Part shown: piece after piece, positions 29,961 to 42,591 of the stretch
Numbering within the stretch: the first letter of the stretch is position 1
Layout of the letters: each line of letters starts with the position of its first letter
Source of the DNA: Pyrus communis
Taxonomy: Eukaryota; Streptophyta; Magnoliopsida; Rosales; Rosaceae
DNA length: 64,000 nucleotides
Direction: 5' to 3'
NCBI RefSeq assembly: GCF_963583255.1
Contig: NC_084806.1
Coordinates: 22,672,317 to 22,736,316, forward strand
Notes under the pieces: model-generated
Database searches by the model: none
The model's input: the letters and a program-made list of their open reading frames with translations, nothing else
Told to the model about the DNA's origin: nothing
Position numbers and translations under genes: made by a program

Positions 29961-31863
29961 TGATGCGAGATTTATACGCACACAAATTAAACCCTCTTTT
30001 CGTCAAATTGTAGTATATGTGCAAGTAGGGATCGTTCTGGACCGGGGATTAGGAGGGATTGTTAATCACTTGGATTTGACTCAAAAACATAAAAACACAA
30101 TATAAAACACTAAACTAGACTCAAAGAATTCAAAAATACTTTAAAACATAAACTAAACAGATTCTAAGCATTAAAGAACAAGAAAGTAAAGGGGGGTTTA
30201 GGTTTTACGAAAATTGAAATAACGAAACAAGTTAATAAACTAGACAGAATGTAAATATGAATGTGATGGAATTGAATGGATGAATGCTAGCTAAGGGGTT
30301 CATCTCCATACATGTTATACTTGCATAATAAAACGATTTCCAATTGCATTTCAATAAATCATTAATTCTCAACACTCCAAGTTAATTAGGTCCGCTTAAA
30401 TTAACCGTCAAGTTTTCCTTAAGTTAATGAATTGGATGATTGCATACGACAACCCAAAGCATTCCTCACAAGTTCCCTACATGAATTGCATAATAGAGAT
30501 ACAAGCAAGAATCATTAAGTTCTTTGAAAACTATAAGTGTTGACAAGGCATTCGTTACTATGATTGCATGAAACTTATGCCAAGAATTCGTTTAATGCGA
30601 TTGTTTATAAGCAACCTCCACTACTTGTGAATATAAGTTCATAACGATTAGGTGAAATTCACTTATATTCTAGCGTCAAATTCATGCATGAAAATTAAGT
30701 GTGCACTCTCAATAAACATACATAAATAGGTTATCAATAAAACAGTTAAACAAATTGAATTCACAACTTATGAAACGTAATTAGAAGTAATCAAATCAAA
30801 ATGCAAGCATAAACATATATTTCGAATCACCCCCTAGCTAAAGGGGGGTTTAGTTCCTCATACAAAACAAAGAGAATTGAAATTAAACATTGAAATCAAA
30901 GAAACGCCTAAACATTCCAACAACTCAAACTTGAATTGTATGAACGTTTAGGCTCTCTTCTCTTCCTCTTTATTGTAGCATAAGGTCTAGGGATAATTGG
31001 TTTGGGGGATGGAAGTGTGGAATGGAAGAGGAATGGTGGAGAAGTGGAAGGGGAATGGAAAAATGGTGTTTGGATTATAAGGGGAGACTCACGGCTAAGA
31101 GAGAAAGGGATGTGTTTGTGGTGTGTTGTGTATGAAATGAGATGTCTTTGAATGAATGAATGCAAGGGTATTTATAGGAGTAGTGGAGGGAACATATGGC
31201 TATGTCATTTGTAGGTGAAGTAAGTGTGTGAGGTTGGTGAAGTAAGTGGATGTTGTAGGTGAAGTGGATGTTGTAGGTGAAGTAGGTGGATGTTGTAGGT
31301 GAAGTAGGTGGATGTTGTAGGTGAAGTGGATGTTGTAGGTGAAGTAGGTGGATGTTGTAGGTGAAGTAGGTGGATGATATGTTAAGTGATAAGTGATAAG
31401 TGATATGATATGTGGTTATGATATGATAAGTGGTTAAGTGGTGATGATAAGTGATAAGTGATTAAGTGATATGATATGTGGTGATGATAAGTGATAAGTG
31501 CATGTGGGTTAACTAATGAAGGAAATGCATGTGCAATGACAATGTGTTAGAATGGATGTGTGTTATGCATGGCATGATTGGGATTAGGAAAGGTTTAAAT
31601 GTCCTAAAACTAAAGAGAACAAGGTTCCAACACTTTGGCTCCAATTAGGTCTTCAATTTCGTCCAACACTTTGGCTTCAAGCATAAGCTATCCGTCCTTA
31701 GCCCAAAAGTGCTCCAAAAGTCTCCAAAATGCATCTTTTTGCTCCTTTAGCCCTTTGGACCTACAAACACACGAAAATAGCTTAAAGTACTAAAATAACT
31801 AAAGAAACATAACGTAAATGTACGAGAACAAGCCATTTAAGTCGCATAAATATGCTCCTATCA
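29961..31863 (-). repeat. 5' LTR of D
   Basis: 1903 bp, the same length as the 3' LTR, with three differences seen. Followed by ACACA and the rest of the C LTR. Confidence 0.93.
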
Positions 31864-31957
31864 ACACACGAAAATAGCTTAAAGTACTAAAATAACTAAA
31901 GAAACATAACGTAAATGTACGAGAACAAGCCATTTAAGTCGCATAAATATGCTCCTA
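31864..31957 (-). repeat. LTR of C, terminal piece
   Basis: The second ACACA (31864-31868), then the LTR tip to GCTCCTA at 31957. The last three bases of the normal tip (TCA) are missing, and interior sequence of E begins within the shared CCTA. Confidence 0.85.
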
Positions 31958-32880
31958 ATCTAGGCTAGGTGAGGATGATATGGGTTAACAAAGAACATGG
32001 GCTAAACAAGGCTCAACGGGGTTAAAACTTACAACATATACGAAATATGGGAAGTAAGGCTATTTGGCTATGGTGGCAACTACACAACTTCATCTTGATA
32101 TATGTTATGCAATTCAATGTCATGCTTTGAATGAAACGGATATAAGTTCTAGCATTTAGTTCTATCATGATACAATTGCATTCTAAGTAGCAACCAAGCA
32201 AGGATAATGAGATCATGCAACAACTTTAGAAAACAAAGAATCACAGAAAATAACTCTCCAAAGAAAGTAATGGCTCGAGTCTCACAGGGATGTAGCGTTA
32301 TTATGAGTTTCTTCCTTCAAGCATGTTACAAAAACGAATTTTTCTTTTATGATTGCATGTGAAGTCATACATTATAACCATAACCAAGCATATACCAAGA
32401 GTAAATCAAACTTTCATCCATGTTTATAACTCTCTTTAACAGTCATGCAATTACAAACCAAATCCTTATCATTGTGTTGGAAGGTACCCTAAGACACAAA
32501 CACACAAAAACGACTCAAAACACTCTTTTTAGGCTTTTCGAAACATGTTTTTCAAATTTTTATGTGATTTTCGGAGTTATAAAACAAAACATACTAAAAC
32601 ACTCTAAAACAACTTAAAAACACCTTAAAACAGCAAGGAACAACATTTGAAGTTATGGGTGATAAAATCCCACGAATTTGCATCAAAACACTTTAGTTAC
32701 CCCCCCACACTTAAATCAAACATTGTCCTCAATGTTTTAAGCATAGATTCACACAAAACATAAGTAAACACACAAAAAGCAACTAAACATATTAAACATG
32801 GCATAATGTAATTAACAAAGAGAAGAGTTTAGGGACGCAAATCTGGTTATGGAGTGTAAATTCCCTCTTCTCCTTGGTGA
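31958..32880 (-). other. Truncated 3' noncoding region of E
   Basis: It keeps the GGTACC segment (reverse), polypurine motif one (32700-32712, seven C) and the hairpin (32718-32737). No supported ORF. Confidence 0.75.
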
Positions 32881-33539
32881 TTCCACAGGCTTACTCTTGA
32901 ACTGGTTTCTGCCCATCGTTGATTTTCCTTTGTGCTACTTCTTGAACTGGGCAGCAGGATGGTTCTTTTGGTTTCCCCCGAAGGTCTGAGCTTCCTCCTG
33001 TTATCTGTTTCTTTGTTCAATCTTTGCAGGAGTGGTCCCTTCTCTGGAAGTGTAACAACCGTTGAAGATGACTACTCGAGAGCAACGCTAGGTAAGCAAT
33101 CAGGAATAGATTCCAGGCCGTTGGCTCCAGATCGGAAGACTGACTCCAAGTGCCGGCTGATTGCTTCTTTTACTTTGCCATGCAAGTAAGAACAAGGACA
33201 AAGAAAAAGACAGGGAAAGAGCATGATATGAGATACTTTTGCTTTTGACCTTGATGATATGAGATACCTTTGCTTTGAAGAAGCGGTGAATGAATCAGCA
33301 CATGCTTCAATCCGCCGTTTCCTCCTGGGTCATATGTACTCCAGGCATCTGGTATCATCTTTGGGGAAGAAGAAAGAATTGAGTATTTTGAAAGGCTTTG
33401 CTGGGAGTGCGCCCTCAGAGGTGAGGGAGAGTTGGGCATTTTCTTCAGGTTTGCCCTGCCATAAAAGACGAAGGTCGACATATATAGAGATAATATCAAG
33501 TGGTGGTACTTTTTACCCTTGTCGACAAACGTTTTGATC

Positions 33540-34031
33540 CCGCAAATCCGGCTCTTTGAAATAGTGGCGCCTCTTCGATCTTTGAATACGCCTCTTCGAT
33601 TTCTGAGCAGGCGCCCCTTCGATTTCTGAACGACGCCCCTTCGCTTTCTGAACGACACGTGGTAGTGCAGATGCGGCTCCTTTTGACAAAGCTGCACGCA
33701 TCTTCTGAAAAGCAGAGAAAGCGTCGCCAAACTTTGCGCTTGTCGGCTAAAGATGTGTAGATGCGATGATGGCCTCCACGTGTTTTCAGCTTTGTCAGAA
33801 ATCTTTTGACAAAGTTGAACGCGTTTTCTGAAAAGCCGAGGGAGCGTCGCCTAAATTACGCCGGAAAATCCGGCTCTTTGAATCGGTGGACGCGTCGTCT
33901 TGGCTTTTTATAGAGCTATCAATCACCCCAACACACACACTCTGAAGATTTCTCATTCCTGAAACTCGACTCCGGCCCTTTGTGAAATTTTAACTCCATC
34001 CACCCCTTCTCTTTGAACACTTTTGAAAAAA
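33540..34031 (+). promoter_or_regulatory. Promoter of the antisense ORF in E
   Basis: Same order as in D: four tandem units, two CACGTG repeats, TTTTTATAG at 33905-33913, ATG at 34032. A few substitutions only. Confidence 0.6.
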
Positions 34032-34703
34032 ATGGCAAACTCATCGAACCTTAGCTTAGATTTGAGTCTCAGCAGCGATCCGGTTGCGCCCCGTCAAGGT
34101 AATGTATGGCGCCCTTCTTTTTTATCTTCTAACGGTCCTCTTTCAGGTGAAGACTCTGTGATGCAGGACGCCACAACAGCTACAATAGTAGCTAAAAACC
34201 TCCTCACTCCAAAAGATAGTAGGCTGCTGTCAGGACGGTCCGATGAGTTGGCCGTTCAAGAGTCCCTCGCACTTAGTGTTCAGTGTGCGAGTTCTGTGTC
34301 CAACATGGGCCAACGCCTGCTTGCTCGGTCCCGCCAAGTGGAATCGTTGATGGCAGAGGTGGAAAGACTTAAGCAAGAGATCCAGCAGCTTAAGTACGAG
34401 AATAGAAGTTTGCATGTGCTTGCAAATAACTATTCGTCGGGGATGAAGAGGAAGCTTGATGAGCTGCAAGAATCTGAGGGTCGAATTCACAGTGACCGTC
34501 AAAGGCTTGCGTCTTATCTCCAGAGGCACCTTTTTCCTGGGTCATCCAGCGCTTGGCCAAGTATTGAGGCCTGGAATGCTCTAGCTCCGATGCCTCCCGC
34601 TCCGATGGCTTCCGCTCCGATGCCTCCCGCTTCTATGCCTCCCGTTTCTATGCCTTCCGCTTCTGCGCCTCGTAGTGGGGCTTCACGCAAACAACCTTTG
34701 TGA
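34032..34703 (+). CDS. Antisense ORF protein, copy in E
   Basis: 223 residues from the MANSS start (TTG-AAA-AAA precede it in frame, without an ATG). LxLxL, heptad zipper and Met/Pro repeat are intact, with one Ala-to-Val change in the repeat. Cassette context as in D. Stop to tract spacing is the same. Confidence 0.7.
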   Translation: MANSSNLSLDLSLSSDPVAPRQGNVWRPSFLSSNGPLSGEDSVMQDATTATIVAKNLLTPKDSRLLSGRSDELAVQESLALSVQCASSVSNMGQRLLARSRQVESLMAEVERLKQEIQQLKYENRSLHVLANNYSSGMKRKLDELQESEGRIHSDRQRLASYLQRHLFPGSSSAWPSIEAWNALAPMPPAPMASAPMPPASMPPVSMPSASAPRSGASRKQPL

Positions 34704-34786
34704 AGCTCCACCTTTCTCCATGTTTAGTATCTTTCTTTTTTTTTATTTTTTTATTTTTTTTTTTTTTTTTATTAACATAAATAAAA

Positions 34787-35875
34787 TCAAACGGCATGAA
34801 ATTGGTCCTTGAATGGAAGGTGATACTTGAAGTGAACCGGCAGTGGTTTGAATTCTAGTGTAGGTGCCTGATTCAAAAAAAATAGCAAGTTAGTATAAAA
34901 TCTAATGGAATTTGGAAAAAAAAACTTACTTGTTTTGTCCGATAAGAACTCAATGACAAACACCACTCCTTTGAAAGTTTCAGGGATATTGGATTTGGCC
35001 AGATTGCAAGTGATGATTATGACTTGTCCAATGTCATCAAATTTAACTTCTTTGGATTTTGTGGTTTCAAGAACGTCCTCTTTGATGAATTCATGATATT
35101 CCTTACTTGTCACCTTTGAAAGGGCTTCCAAGATGTCTTTTTCACCTTCTTCTTCCTTGGAAGTCATGAATCTGCAAGGAATAGGGATACTTGTTGGAAC
35201 GGGGTTAAAAATAATGAAATTTGGAACAACCATACCTGTATTAGACGGCATAGGAGCAATAGGTGCCTCCGGTAAAGGTGTTTCCACCCTTTCCGTGGGT
35301 TGGGTGTATTCCTCTTCCTTGTGATTTGATTTTGATGGTTGAGGGTCCGTTCCAACCTCCTTGTCACTTCTCAACATGATAGCATTGGTGTTTTCAAATT
35401 CTCCCTTCTGATTTGCAATGGTTGAACTAGGGAGTTCGCCTTGGTCTCGAAACTGTCCTACGAACTCCGCGATCTGCCCAATTTGCTTATCCAAGTGGTC
35501 CAACCTTTGTGGTGGCTGCATAGGCGTTGAATAGAACTCCTCATATGGCTGCCAATATCCTTCTTGTTGAGCCTCATTGTCTTGATTTTGTGAGCCCTGC
35601 ACCAAACAAATTAATTCATTAAGCTTTTGATTATAATCTATTGACGAACTTGAGTTTGGTTGGGCATATTGAATATGAGGTTGTGGTGGCTGCCAATATC
35701 CTCCTTGTTGAGCATTTTGAGGTTCCCACCACATAGAGTTTGAATGATCACTCCAATCCGAATTGTAAGTATTGGAAAACACGTTATTCCTTGATTGAAG
35801 ATTAGATATATCAACTCTTTGCATTTGGGACCTTTCCATGAGCTGTGACAAAAGAGAAGCGTCATCAAGTGCCAT
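34787..35875 (-). CDS. Gag/protease-linker-like protein, copy in E
   Basis: 362 residues from ATG 35875. Like A and D, but with seven extra residues before the RFMTSKE stretch (PTSIPIPC-like, also in G), which J and B match better (PFPSRF), so E and G look nearer the ancestral form there. No enzyme domains. Confidence 0.7.
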   Translation of the reverse strand: MALDDASLLSQLMERSQMQRVDISNLQSRNNVFSNTYNSDWSDHSNSMWWEPQNAQQGGYWQPPQPHIQYAQPNSSSSIDYNQKLNELICLVQGSQNQDNEAQQEGYWQPYEEFYSTPMQPPQRLDHLDKQIGQIAEFVGQFRDQGELPSSTIANQKGEFENTNAIMLRSDKEVGTDPQPSKSNHKEEEYTQPTERVETPLPEAPIAPMPSNTGMVVPNFIIFNPVPTSIPIPCRFMTSKEEEGEKDILEALSKVTSKEYHEFIKEDVLETTKSKEVKFDDIGQVIIITCNLAKSNIPETFKGVVFVIEFLSDKTSKFFFPNSIRFYTNLLFFLNQAPTLEFKPLPVHFKYHLPFKDQFHAV

Positions 35876-35987
35876 GTTGTTCTTAACAAACAAAACACAA
35901 ATAAAAACTAAATCTAAAAGACAATACAGAAACAAACAATCCAAGGGATTAGCAAATTTTCTAATCCCGGGCAACGGCGCCAAAATT

Positions 35988-37848
35988 TGATGCGGGATTT
36001 ATACGCGCACAATTTAAACCCTCTTTTTGACAATTGTAGTATAAGTATAAGTAGGGATCGTTCTGGACCGGGGATTAGGAGGGATTGTTAATCACTTGGA
36101 TTTGACTCAAAAACGTAAAAACACAATATAAAACACTATACTAGACTCAAAGAATTCAAAAATACTTTAAAACATAAACTAAACAGATTCTAAGCATTAA
36201 AGAACAAGAAAGAAAAGGGGGGGTTTAGGACTTGACGAAAATTGAAATAACGAAACAAGTTAATAAACTAGACAGAATGTAAATATGAATATGATGAAAG
36301 TATGGATGAATGGATGCTAGCCAAGGGGTTCATCTCCACACATGTTACACTTGCATAATAAAATGATTTCCAATTGCATTTCAATAAATCATTAATTCTC
36401 AACACTCCAAGTTAATTAGATCCGCTTAAATTAACCTTCAAATCTTCCTAACGTTATTGAATTGGATGATTGCATACGACAACCCAAAACATTCCCCACA
36501 AGTCCCCTACATGATTGCATAATAGAGATACAAGCAAGAATCATTACGCTCTATGAAGATTATAAGTTTTGACGAGGCATTCGTTACTATGGAATACGCA
36601 TGAAACTTATGCCAAGAATTCGTTTAACGCGATTGTTTATAAGCAACCTCCACTACTTGTGAATATAAGTTCATAACGATTAGGTGAAAATCACTTATAT
36701 TCTAGCGTCATATTCATGCATGAAAATTAAGCGCGCATTCTTAATAAACATACATAAATAAGTTATCAATCAAACGGTTAAACAAATTCAATCAACAACT
36801 TATGAAATGCAATTAGAAGTAATCAAATCAAAATGCAAGCATAAACATATATTTCGAATCACCCCCTAGCTAAAGGGGGGTTTAGTTCCTCATACAAAAC
36901 AAAGAGAATTAAAATTAAACATTGAAATCAAAGAAACACCTAAACATTCCAACAACTCAAACTTGAATTGTATGAACGTTTAGGCCCTCTTCTCTTCCTC
37001 TTTATTGTAGCATAAGGTCTAAGGATAGTTGGTTTGGGGGAATGGAAGTGTGGAATGGAGTGAGGAGTGATGGAAATGGAAAGATGGTTGGTGTTTGGAT
37101 TATAAGGGAAGGGGGACTCACGGCAATGAGGGAATGGAAGTGTTTGTGGTGTGTTGTGTATGAAAATGAGATGTCCATGAATGAATGAATGCAAGGGTAT
37201 TTATAGGAGTAGTGGAGGGAACATATGGCTATGTCATTTGTAGGTGAAGTAGGTGGATGTTGTAGGTGAAGTAGGTGGATGTTGTAGGTGAAGTAGGTGG
37301 ATGTTGTAGGTGAAGTGGATGTTGTAGGTGAAGTGGATATTGTAGGTGAAGTGGGTGGATGTTATGTTAAGTGATAAGTGATAAGTGATATGATATGTGG
37401 TTATGATATGATAAGTGGTTAAGTGGTGATGATAAATGATAAGTGATTAAGTGATATGATATGTGGTGATGATAAGTGATAAGTGCATGTGGGTTAACTA
37501 ATGAAGGAAATGCATGTGCAATGACAATATGTTAGAATGGATGTGTGTTATGCATGGCATGATTGGGATTAGGAAAGGTTTAAATGTCCTAAAACTAAAG
37601 AGAACAAGGTTCCAACACTTTGGCTCCAATTAGGTCTTCAATTTCGTCCAACACTTTGGCTTCAAGCATAAGCTATCCGTCCTTAGCCCAAAAGTGCTCC
37701 AAAAGTCTCCAAAATGCATCTTTTTGCTCCTTTAGCCCTTTGGACCTACAAACACACGAAAATAGCTTAAAGTACTAAAATAACTAAAGAAACATAACGT
37801 AAATGTACGAGAACAAGTCATTTAAGTCGCATAAATATGCTCCTATCA
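35988..37848 (-). repeat. 5' LTR of E
   Basis: 1861 bp, TGATGCG to CTATCA in this orientation. TATA (reverse) near 37200, minisatellite at about 37230-37360. It lacks the U5 hairpin. Confidence 0.9.
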
Positions 37849-38620
37849 ACCCTAGGCTGGATTAACATGCGTATTCCATAGTTATGAATGCCTAGTCGAT
37901 GTTTATGATTTCCGTTGAACTTAATGATCTTTGTTGAATGTCTCTATCATGCGTATTCCATGGTTAGGGACTTTGATTAGGAATGCTTTGGATTGTCGTA
38001 TGCAATCATCCAATCCAATGAATCTAGGGAAATCTGAAAGTTAATTTAAGCGGACCTAATTAACTTGGAGCATTGTCATTCATCGTTTGTTGAAGTCATA
38101 ACTGGGAATCAAATTATATGCATATGTTCATGTGTGGATAAGGAACCCTCTAACTAGTTTTTCATCATTCTATTCCATCAATTTCGTTTGTACAATCTGT
38201 TTTGTTTCCAAGTTTCTATTTTAGTTTAATTTCATCCAAAACTCAATCCCCCTTTACTTTATTGTTCAATTTAGTTAGAAATCAATTTAGTTTGTGTCTA
38301 AAAGTGTTTTGATTCATTTTGTTTCCCAAATTCGTTCAAAGTACTCAAGGTGCTCAAAACTGCCCAGAAAGTGTTTTTAAGGCAGTTTCGAGTGCTTTGG
38401 GTACTGTTTGAGTCTTTTCGTTTGTTTTAGTGTTTTAAAGTTTAGTTTTGCATTCTTTGAGTCTAGTATAGTGTTTCATATTGTTATTTTACGTTTTTGA
38501 GTCAAATCCAAGTGGTTAACAATCCCTCCTAATCCCCGGTCTAGAACGATCCCTACTTATACATATACTACAATTTGACGAAAAGAGGGTTTAATTTGTG
38601 TGCGTATAATTCTCGCACCA
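37849..38620 (+). repeat. Diverged LTR 3' half
   Basis: R-U5 part of an LTR: the long conserved leader, U5 hairpin (about 38357-38396, one mismatch), CTAATCCCCGG near 38529, and a mutated end CGCACCA at 38620. No PBS follows; instead an inverted LTR piece begins. Confidence 0.75.
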
Positions 38621-39039
38621 ATATGATAAGTGTATGATATGATAAGTGGTGAATGATATGTGATAAGTGATATGTGGTGATTATATGTGGTGATGATAAA
38701 TGGGAGTGTGGCTGAAATGAAGGAGTGGAATGTTGGAATGTTATGCACGGCTAAGGATAAAGGAAAGGTTTAAATGTCCTAAAACTAAAGGGAACAAGGT
38801 TCCAACACTTTGGTCTTCAATTAGGTCTTCAATTTCGTCCAACACTTTGGCTCCAAGCATAAGCTATCCATCCTTAGCCCAAAAGTGCTCCAAAAGTCTC
38901 CAAAATGCATCTTTTTGCTCCTTTAGCCCTTTGGACCTACAAACACACGAAAATAGCTTGAAGTACTAAAATAACTAAAGAAACATAACATAAATGCACG
39001 AGAACAAGCCATTTAAGTCGCATGAATATGCTCCTATCA
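38621..39039 (-). repeat. Inverted LTR fragment (U3 end)
   Basis: In reverse it covers the LTR tip (CTATCA at 39039) and part of the U3 repeats. It is closest to 61316-61699. Flanked on the right by the interior of F. Confidence 0.75.
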
Positions 39040-40461
39040 ATGGACATTTGATATACTCTTTGGTTTATGCTTGGTTGTAGTTATAGTTTGCGAATTCACA
39101 TGTAATCACAAAGGAAAATTATAGTTTTTGTAACATGCTTGAAGGAATGAACTCAAACTAACGCTACATCCCTGTGAGACTTGAGCCTAAACGTTTATTT
39201 GGAGAGTAATAATATGTGCATCATTGTTTTCTAAAGTCGTTGCATGATCTCATTATTCTTTGCTTGGTTACTACTTAGAAGGCGTTTCATCACTTAGTTC
39301 CAAATGCTAGAACTCATGCCCATTTCATTCAAAGCATGTTATTGATTTGCATAACACATATTCAAGATGAAGTTCTGTAGTGACCACCATTAAAGCCAAA
39401 TAGCCGTGTGCCCTTAATTCATTATGTGTTTAAGTTTAACCCCATTGAGCTGTGTTAGCCCATGTTCTTTGTTAACCCATATTATCCTCACCTAGCCTAG
39501 ATTAGGACCATCCATACCCTTGTTCTTGAAGCATAGTAAGCATGACTAAAAATGAATTCCTTTTGATTAATGTGTTGCAGAAAATAAGTTGGGGGGAAGG
39601 ATTATTGATGTGAGTTTATGTGCCATAGGCATGGCTAGAAAAAAAAGTTGTGAAAAAAAAAAAAAAAAAAGTGAAAAAGAGTTGATAAGAGGTGGAAAGA
39701 GTTCCAAAGTATTGTTTGTTGAAGTAAGGGTCCACACAATGAATTAGGCCCTAAGAGTTGTTTGAATCTTCCCTGTATGTCTAAAAGTTGATTTCTGCAT
39801 TCTAAGTGAATTCTAAATCTTAATTTCATTACTTTGCTTGCTATTACTTAAAGAACTTTTGTTTATCCCTATCTTTCCTTGTTAGCCAATACCCCAAGCC
39901 CCCTTACAACCCTTGACTTCTATCTTGAGTGTTGTGTATTTCAATTTGTGGAGTTTGAATTTGGTATAAGCATATAGTGTCACTGGTTCTCGCATCCAAG
40001 TAGTAGCATTCCATTCATGAGATCATATCTAAACATGTTTAATTACTCCAGAAATTGCTTTCTTTGTTATAACATATGTGAGTACTAGTCTTTCATGTTT
40101 ACATCAATCTTCTCACATATAACTATTGTAGGGTGTGTAGTCAGAAAATCTGAGTGAAAATTGAGTGCATAACTAGTGAGGAATTGAGGGAATTCTCTAA
40201 GGCATGTTACTACATTCAAAATGTTGTTTTAATTGATTAAATGCGAGCTAGTGAATGGTGACTATGATTAAGTATGTGCTCGAGGGGAAGGAAGACTAAA
40301 AGCTATGTGAGTAATGATCTTTGACATGTCATGTTTCATTGGAAATCCCTGAGGCAAACGTTGGAAGGTTTAGGTTATGTTTTGTTTCTTTTGTTTCGTC
40401 TTGTTTTCTTTAGTTGTTTTGTTTTGCTCGAGGACTAGCAAAAGCTAAGTGTGGGGGAATT
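39040..40461 (+). mobile_element. Element F: 3' noncoding remnant
   Basis: It matches the last part of the post-pol region of B (from about 15183). It keeps a modified second motif (AAGTTGGGGGG near 39586) and the final polypurine tract at 40447-40461, next to the LTR. No ORF. The rest of F is gone. Confidence 0.75.
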
Positions 40462-42476
40462 TGATAGGAGCATATTTATGCGACTTAATTGGCTTGTTCT
40501 CGTGCATTTCTGTTGTGTTTCCTTAGTTTTTTTAGTGTTTAAAGTCACTTTTGTGTGTTTTCAGATTATAAAGCTAAAGTGTGCAAGAAGATGCAAATTG
40601 GAGTCTTTTGGAGCAAAAGAGGAATGAATGAGTTGAAGACTTGAAGAAATATGAATTCCTAATTGAAGATGGATTCCTACTCACATGAGGATTCCTAGAA
40701 GAACAAGGAAACCTACTCCAACAAGGATTCCTACTTGAAGTAGGAAAGTTAAGCCAAGGTTTCCCATTTTGGTAACCTTTCCTAATCTTAAAAGTCCTTA
40801 TTTTCCAGCCACTTTGAAGGCCTCGTATGCACTTTAGGACACAAAACAAAGGCCCTAGACCCCTTAGGGACCTTTGCCGCACATTTCCCTTTCTCCCCAT
40901 CCCTTGCCGTGAAAGGGACCCCTTTTCCCTTCAGTTTTAGGACACTTCACCTTTCCTAAAGCATTAAGCTGCACCTCTTAACCTTTCCTTTTCCCTTGCC
41001 GTGCAAGGGGGTCCTTATTTCCTATTTTCTGCACTTAAACACATTCCTCTTTCAAATAAAACCCTAGCCGCATATTTTAGCCAATTTCCTTTTAGTTTCT
41101 GATTTGATTTCCTAATTCTAGAAGCCTTTGACTTAATTTTAGTTAACCAAAATAAGTTAGGGTTTTAATTTCTAAAAACCCTTTTAATATTTGGACTTAA
41201 GCCGCACCCTAGGATAATTCTTTCAACATTCCATACATTGCCGCAGCCACCATCATTCTTCCACCTTCCATCCATTTCAGCCACCATTCTACACCTCCAT
41301 ACACTTACACACCATTGCAGCCACCTTCCACCTCTCTGCCGCAATCCTTTACCATCCTAAATCCCTTCCTAAACCAAAATCACATCCAAAATCACCCTAA
41401 GACCTCTGTGCCGCAACAAGGAGAAGAAGAAAGAGGAGCTTGAATGTGCAGAAATTCAAAGTGGAATCGCTGGGCATTCTAGGTGTAATCAATCTTTTGT
41501 TCTCTATGTTTAATTTCAATTTTGTTTCTCTTTCTGTGAACATGAGAGGCTAAACCCCTAGTTAGCTAGGGGGTGATTCAAAACCATGTATATGCTTGCA
41601 ATATAAATTGATTACCTTCAGTTGGAATTTCATGAGTTGTGGATTCAATTTGTTTAACTGCTTGATTGATAACTTATTCCTGTATATTTATTGAGAGTGC
41701 ACGCTTAGTTTTCATGCATGAATATTGACGCTAGAATATAAGTGATTTTCACCTAATCGTTATGAACTTATATTCACAAGTAGTGGAGGTTGCTTATAAA
41801 CAATCGCGTTAAATGAATTATTGGCACGAGTTTCATGCTCATCATAGTAACGAATGCCTCGTCAACACTTATAGTTTTCATAATGCTTAATGATCTTTGA
41901 TTGTATCTTTATTGTGCTGTTCACGTAAAGGACTTTTGGAGAATGTTGTGAATTGCGTTGCGCTAACCCATCCAATTCATTAACTTAAGGAAAACTTGAC
42001 GGTTAATTTAAGCGGACCTAATTAACCCGGGGTGATGAGTTTCATAATTTATTGAAATGTAATTGGAAATCTTTTTATTATGCAAGTGTAACATATGTGG
42101 AGATGACCCCCTTAGCTAGCATTCATCCATTCTATTTCATCAATTTCATATTTACATTCTGTTTTAATTTGTTCATTTAACTTAATTTCGTATAAACTTA
42201 AATCCCCCTTTACTTTAATGTCAATTTAGTTAGAAATCATTTTAGTTTGTGTTTTTAAAAGCATTTTGAGTCTTTGGTTTGTCTTAGTGTTTTAAAGTTT
42301 AGTTTTACATTCTTTGAGTCTAGTTTAGTGTTTATTATTACGTTTTTACGTTTTTGAGTCAAATCCAAGTGATTAACAATCCCTCCTAATCCCCGGTCCA
42401 GAACGATCCCTACTTGCACCTATACTACAATTGATAAAAAGAGGGTTTAATTTGTGTGCGTATAAATCCCGCATCA
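40462..42476 (+). repeat. LTR shared by F and G
   Basis: 2015 bp with F's polypurine tract on the left and G's PBS on the right. Its U3 (about 40560-41400) is unlike A or B and has repeated GATTCCTA motifs; its U5 is A-like without the hairpin. This is the arrangement left by recombination between LTRs of two elements. Confidence 0.85.
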
Positions 42477-42591
42477 AATTTTGGCGCCGTTGCCGGGGAT
42501 TAGAAAATTTGCTAATCCCTTGGATTGTTTGTTTCTGTATTGTCTTTTAGATTTAGTTTTTTTTATTTGTGTTTTGTTTGTTAAGAACAAG

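Larger units (their letters stand above)
23024..31863 (-). mobile_element. Element D: complete non-autonomous Athila-type element
   Basis: 8840 bp with 1903-bp LTRs (23024-24926 and 29961-31863), PBS 29936-29955, polypurine tract 24927-24941, a gag-like ORF and a full antisense cassette. ACACA flanks both ends (23019-23023 and 31864-31868). I found three LTR differences by eye (near 23321, 23532 and 23659 versus the right copy), so the insertion is recent although it encodes no enzymes. Confidence 0.93.
31958..37848 (-). mobile_element. Element E: non-autonomous A-type element, 3' end deleted
   Basis: It starts inside the 3' noncoding region, at the point matching 25893 of D, so about 970 bp including the final polypurine tract are missing. 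The antisense cassette, gag-like ORF, PBS (35963-35982, one mismatch) and 5' LTR (35988-37848) are present. The LTR on its left side is the one that also abuts the C PBS. ACCCT at 37849 would be its right target duplication; I see no partner. Confidence 0.82.

Noticed and set aside
40574..40900. 108-codon ORF in the F/G LTR with repeated SRNP
   Set aside because: It comes from the repeated GATTCCTA motifs in U3 and has no support as a protein.
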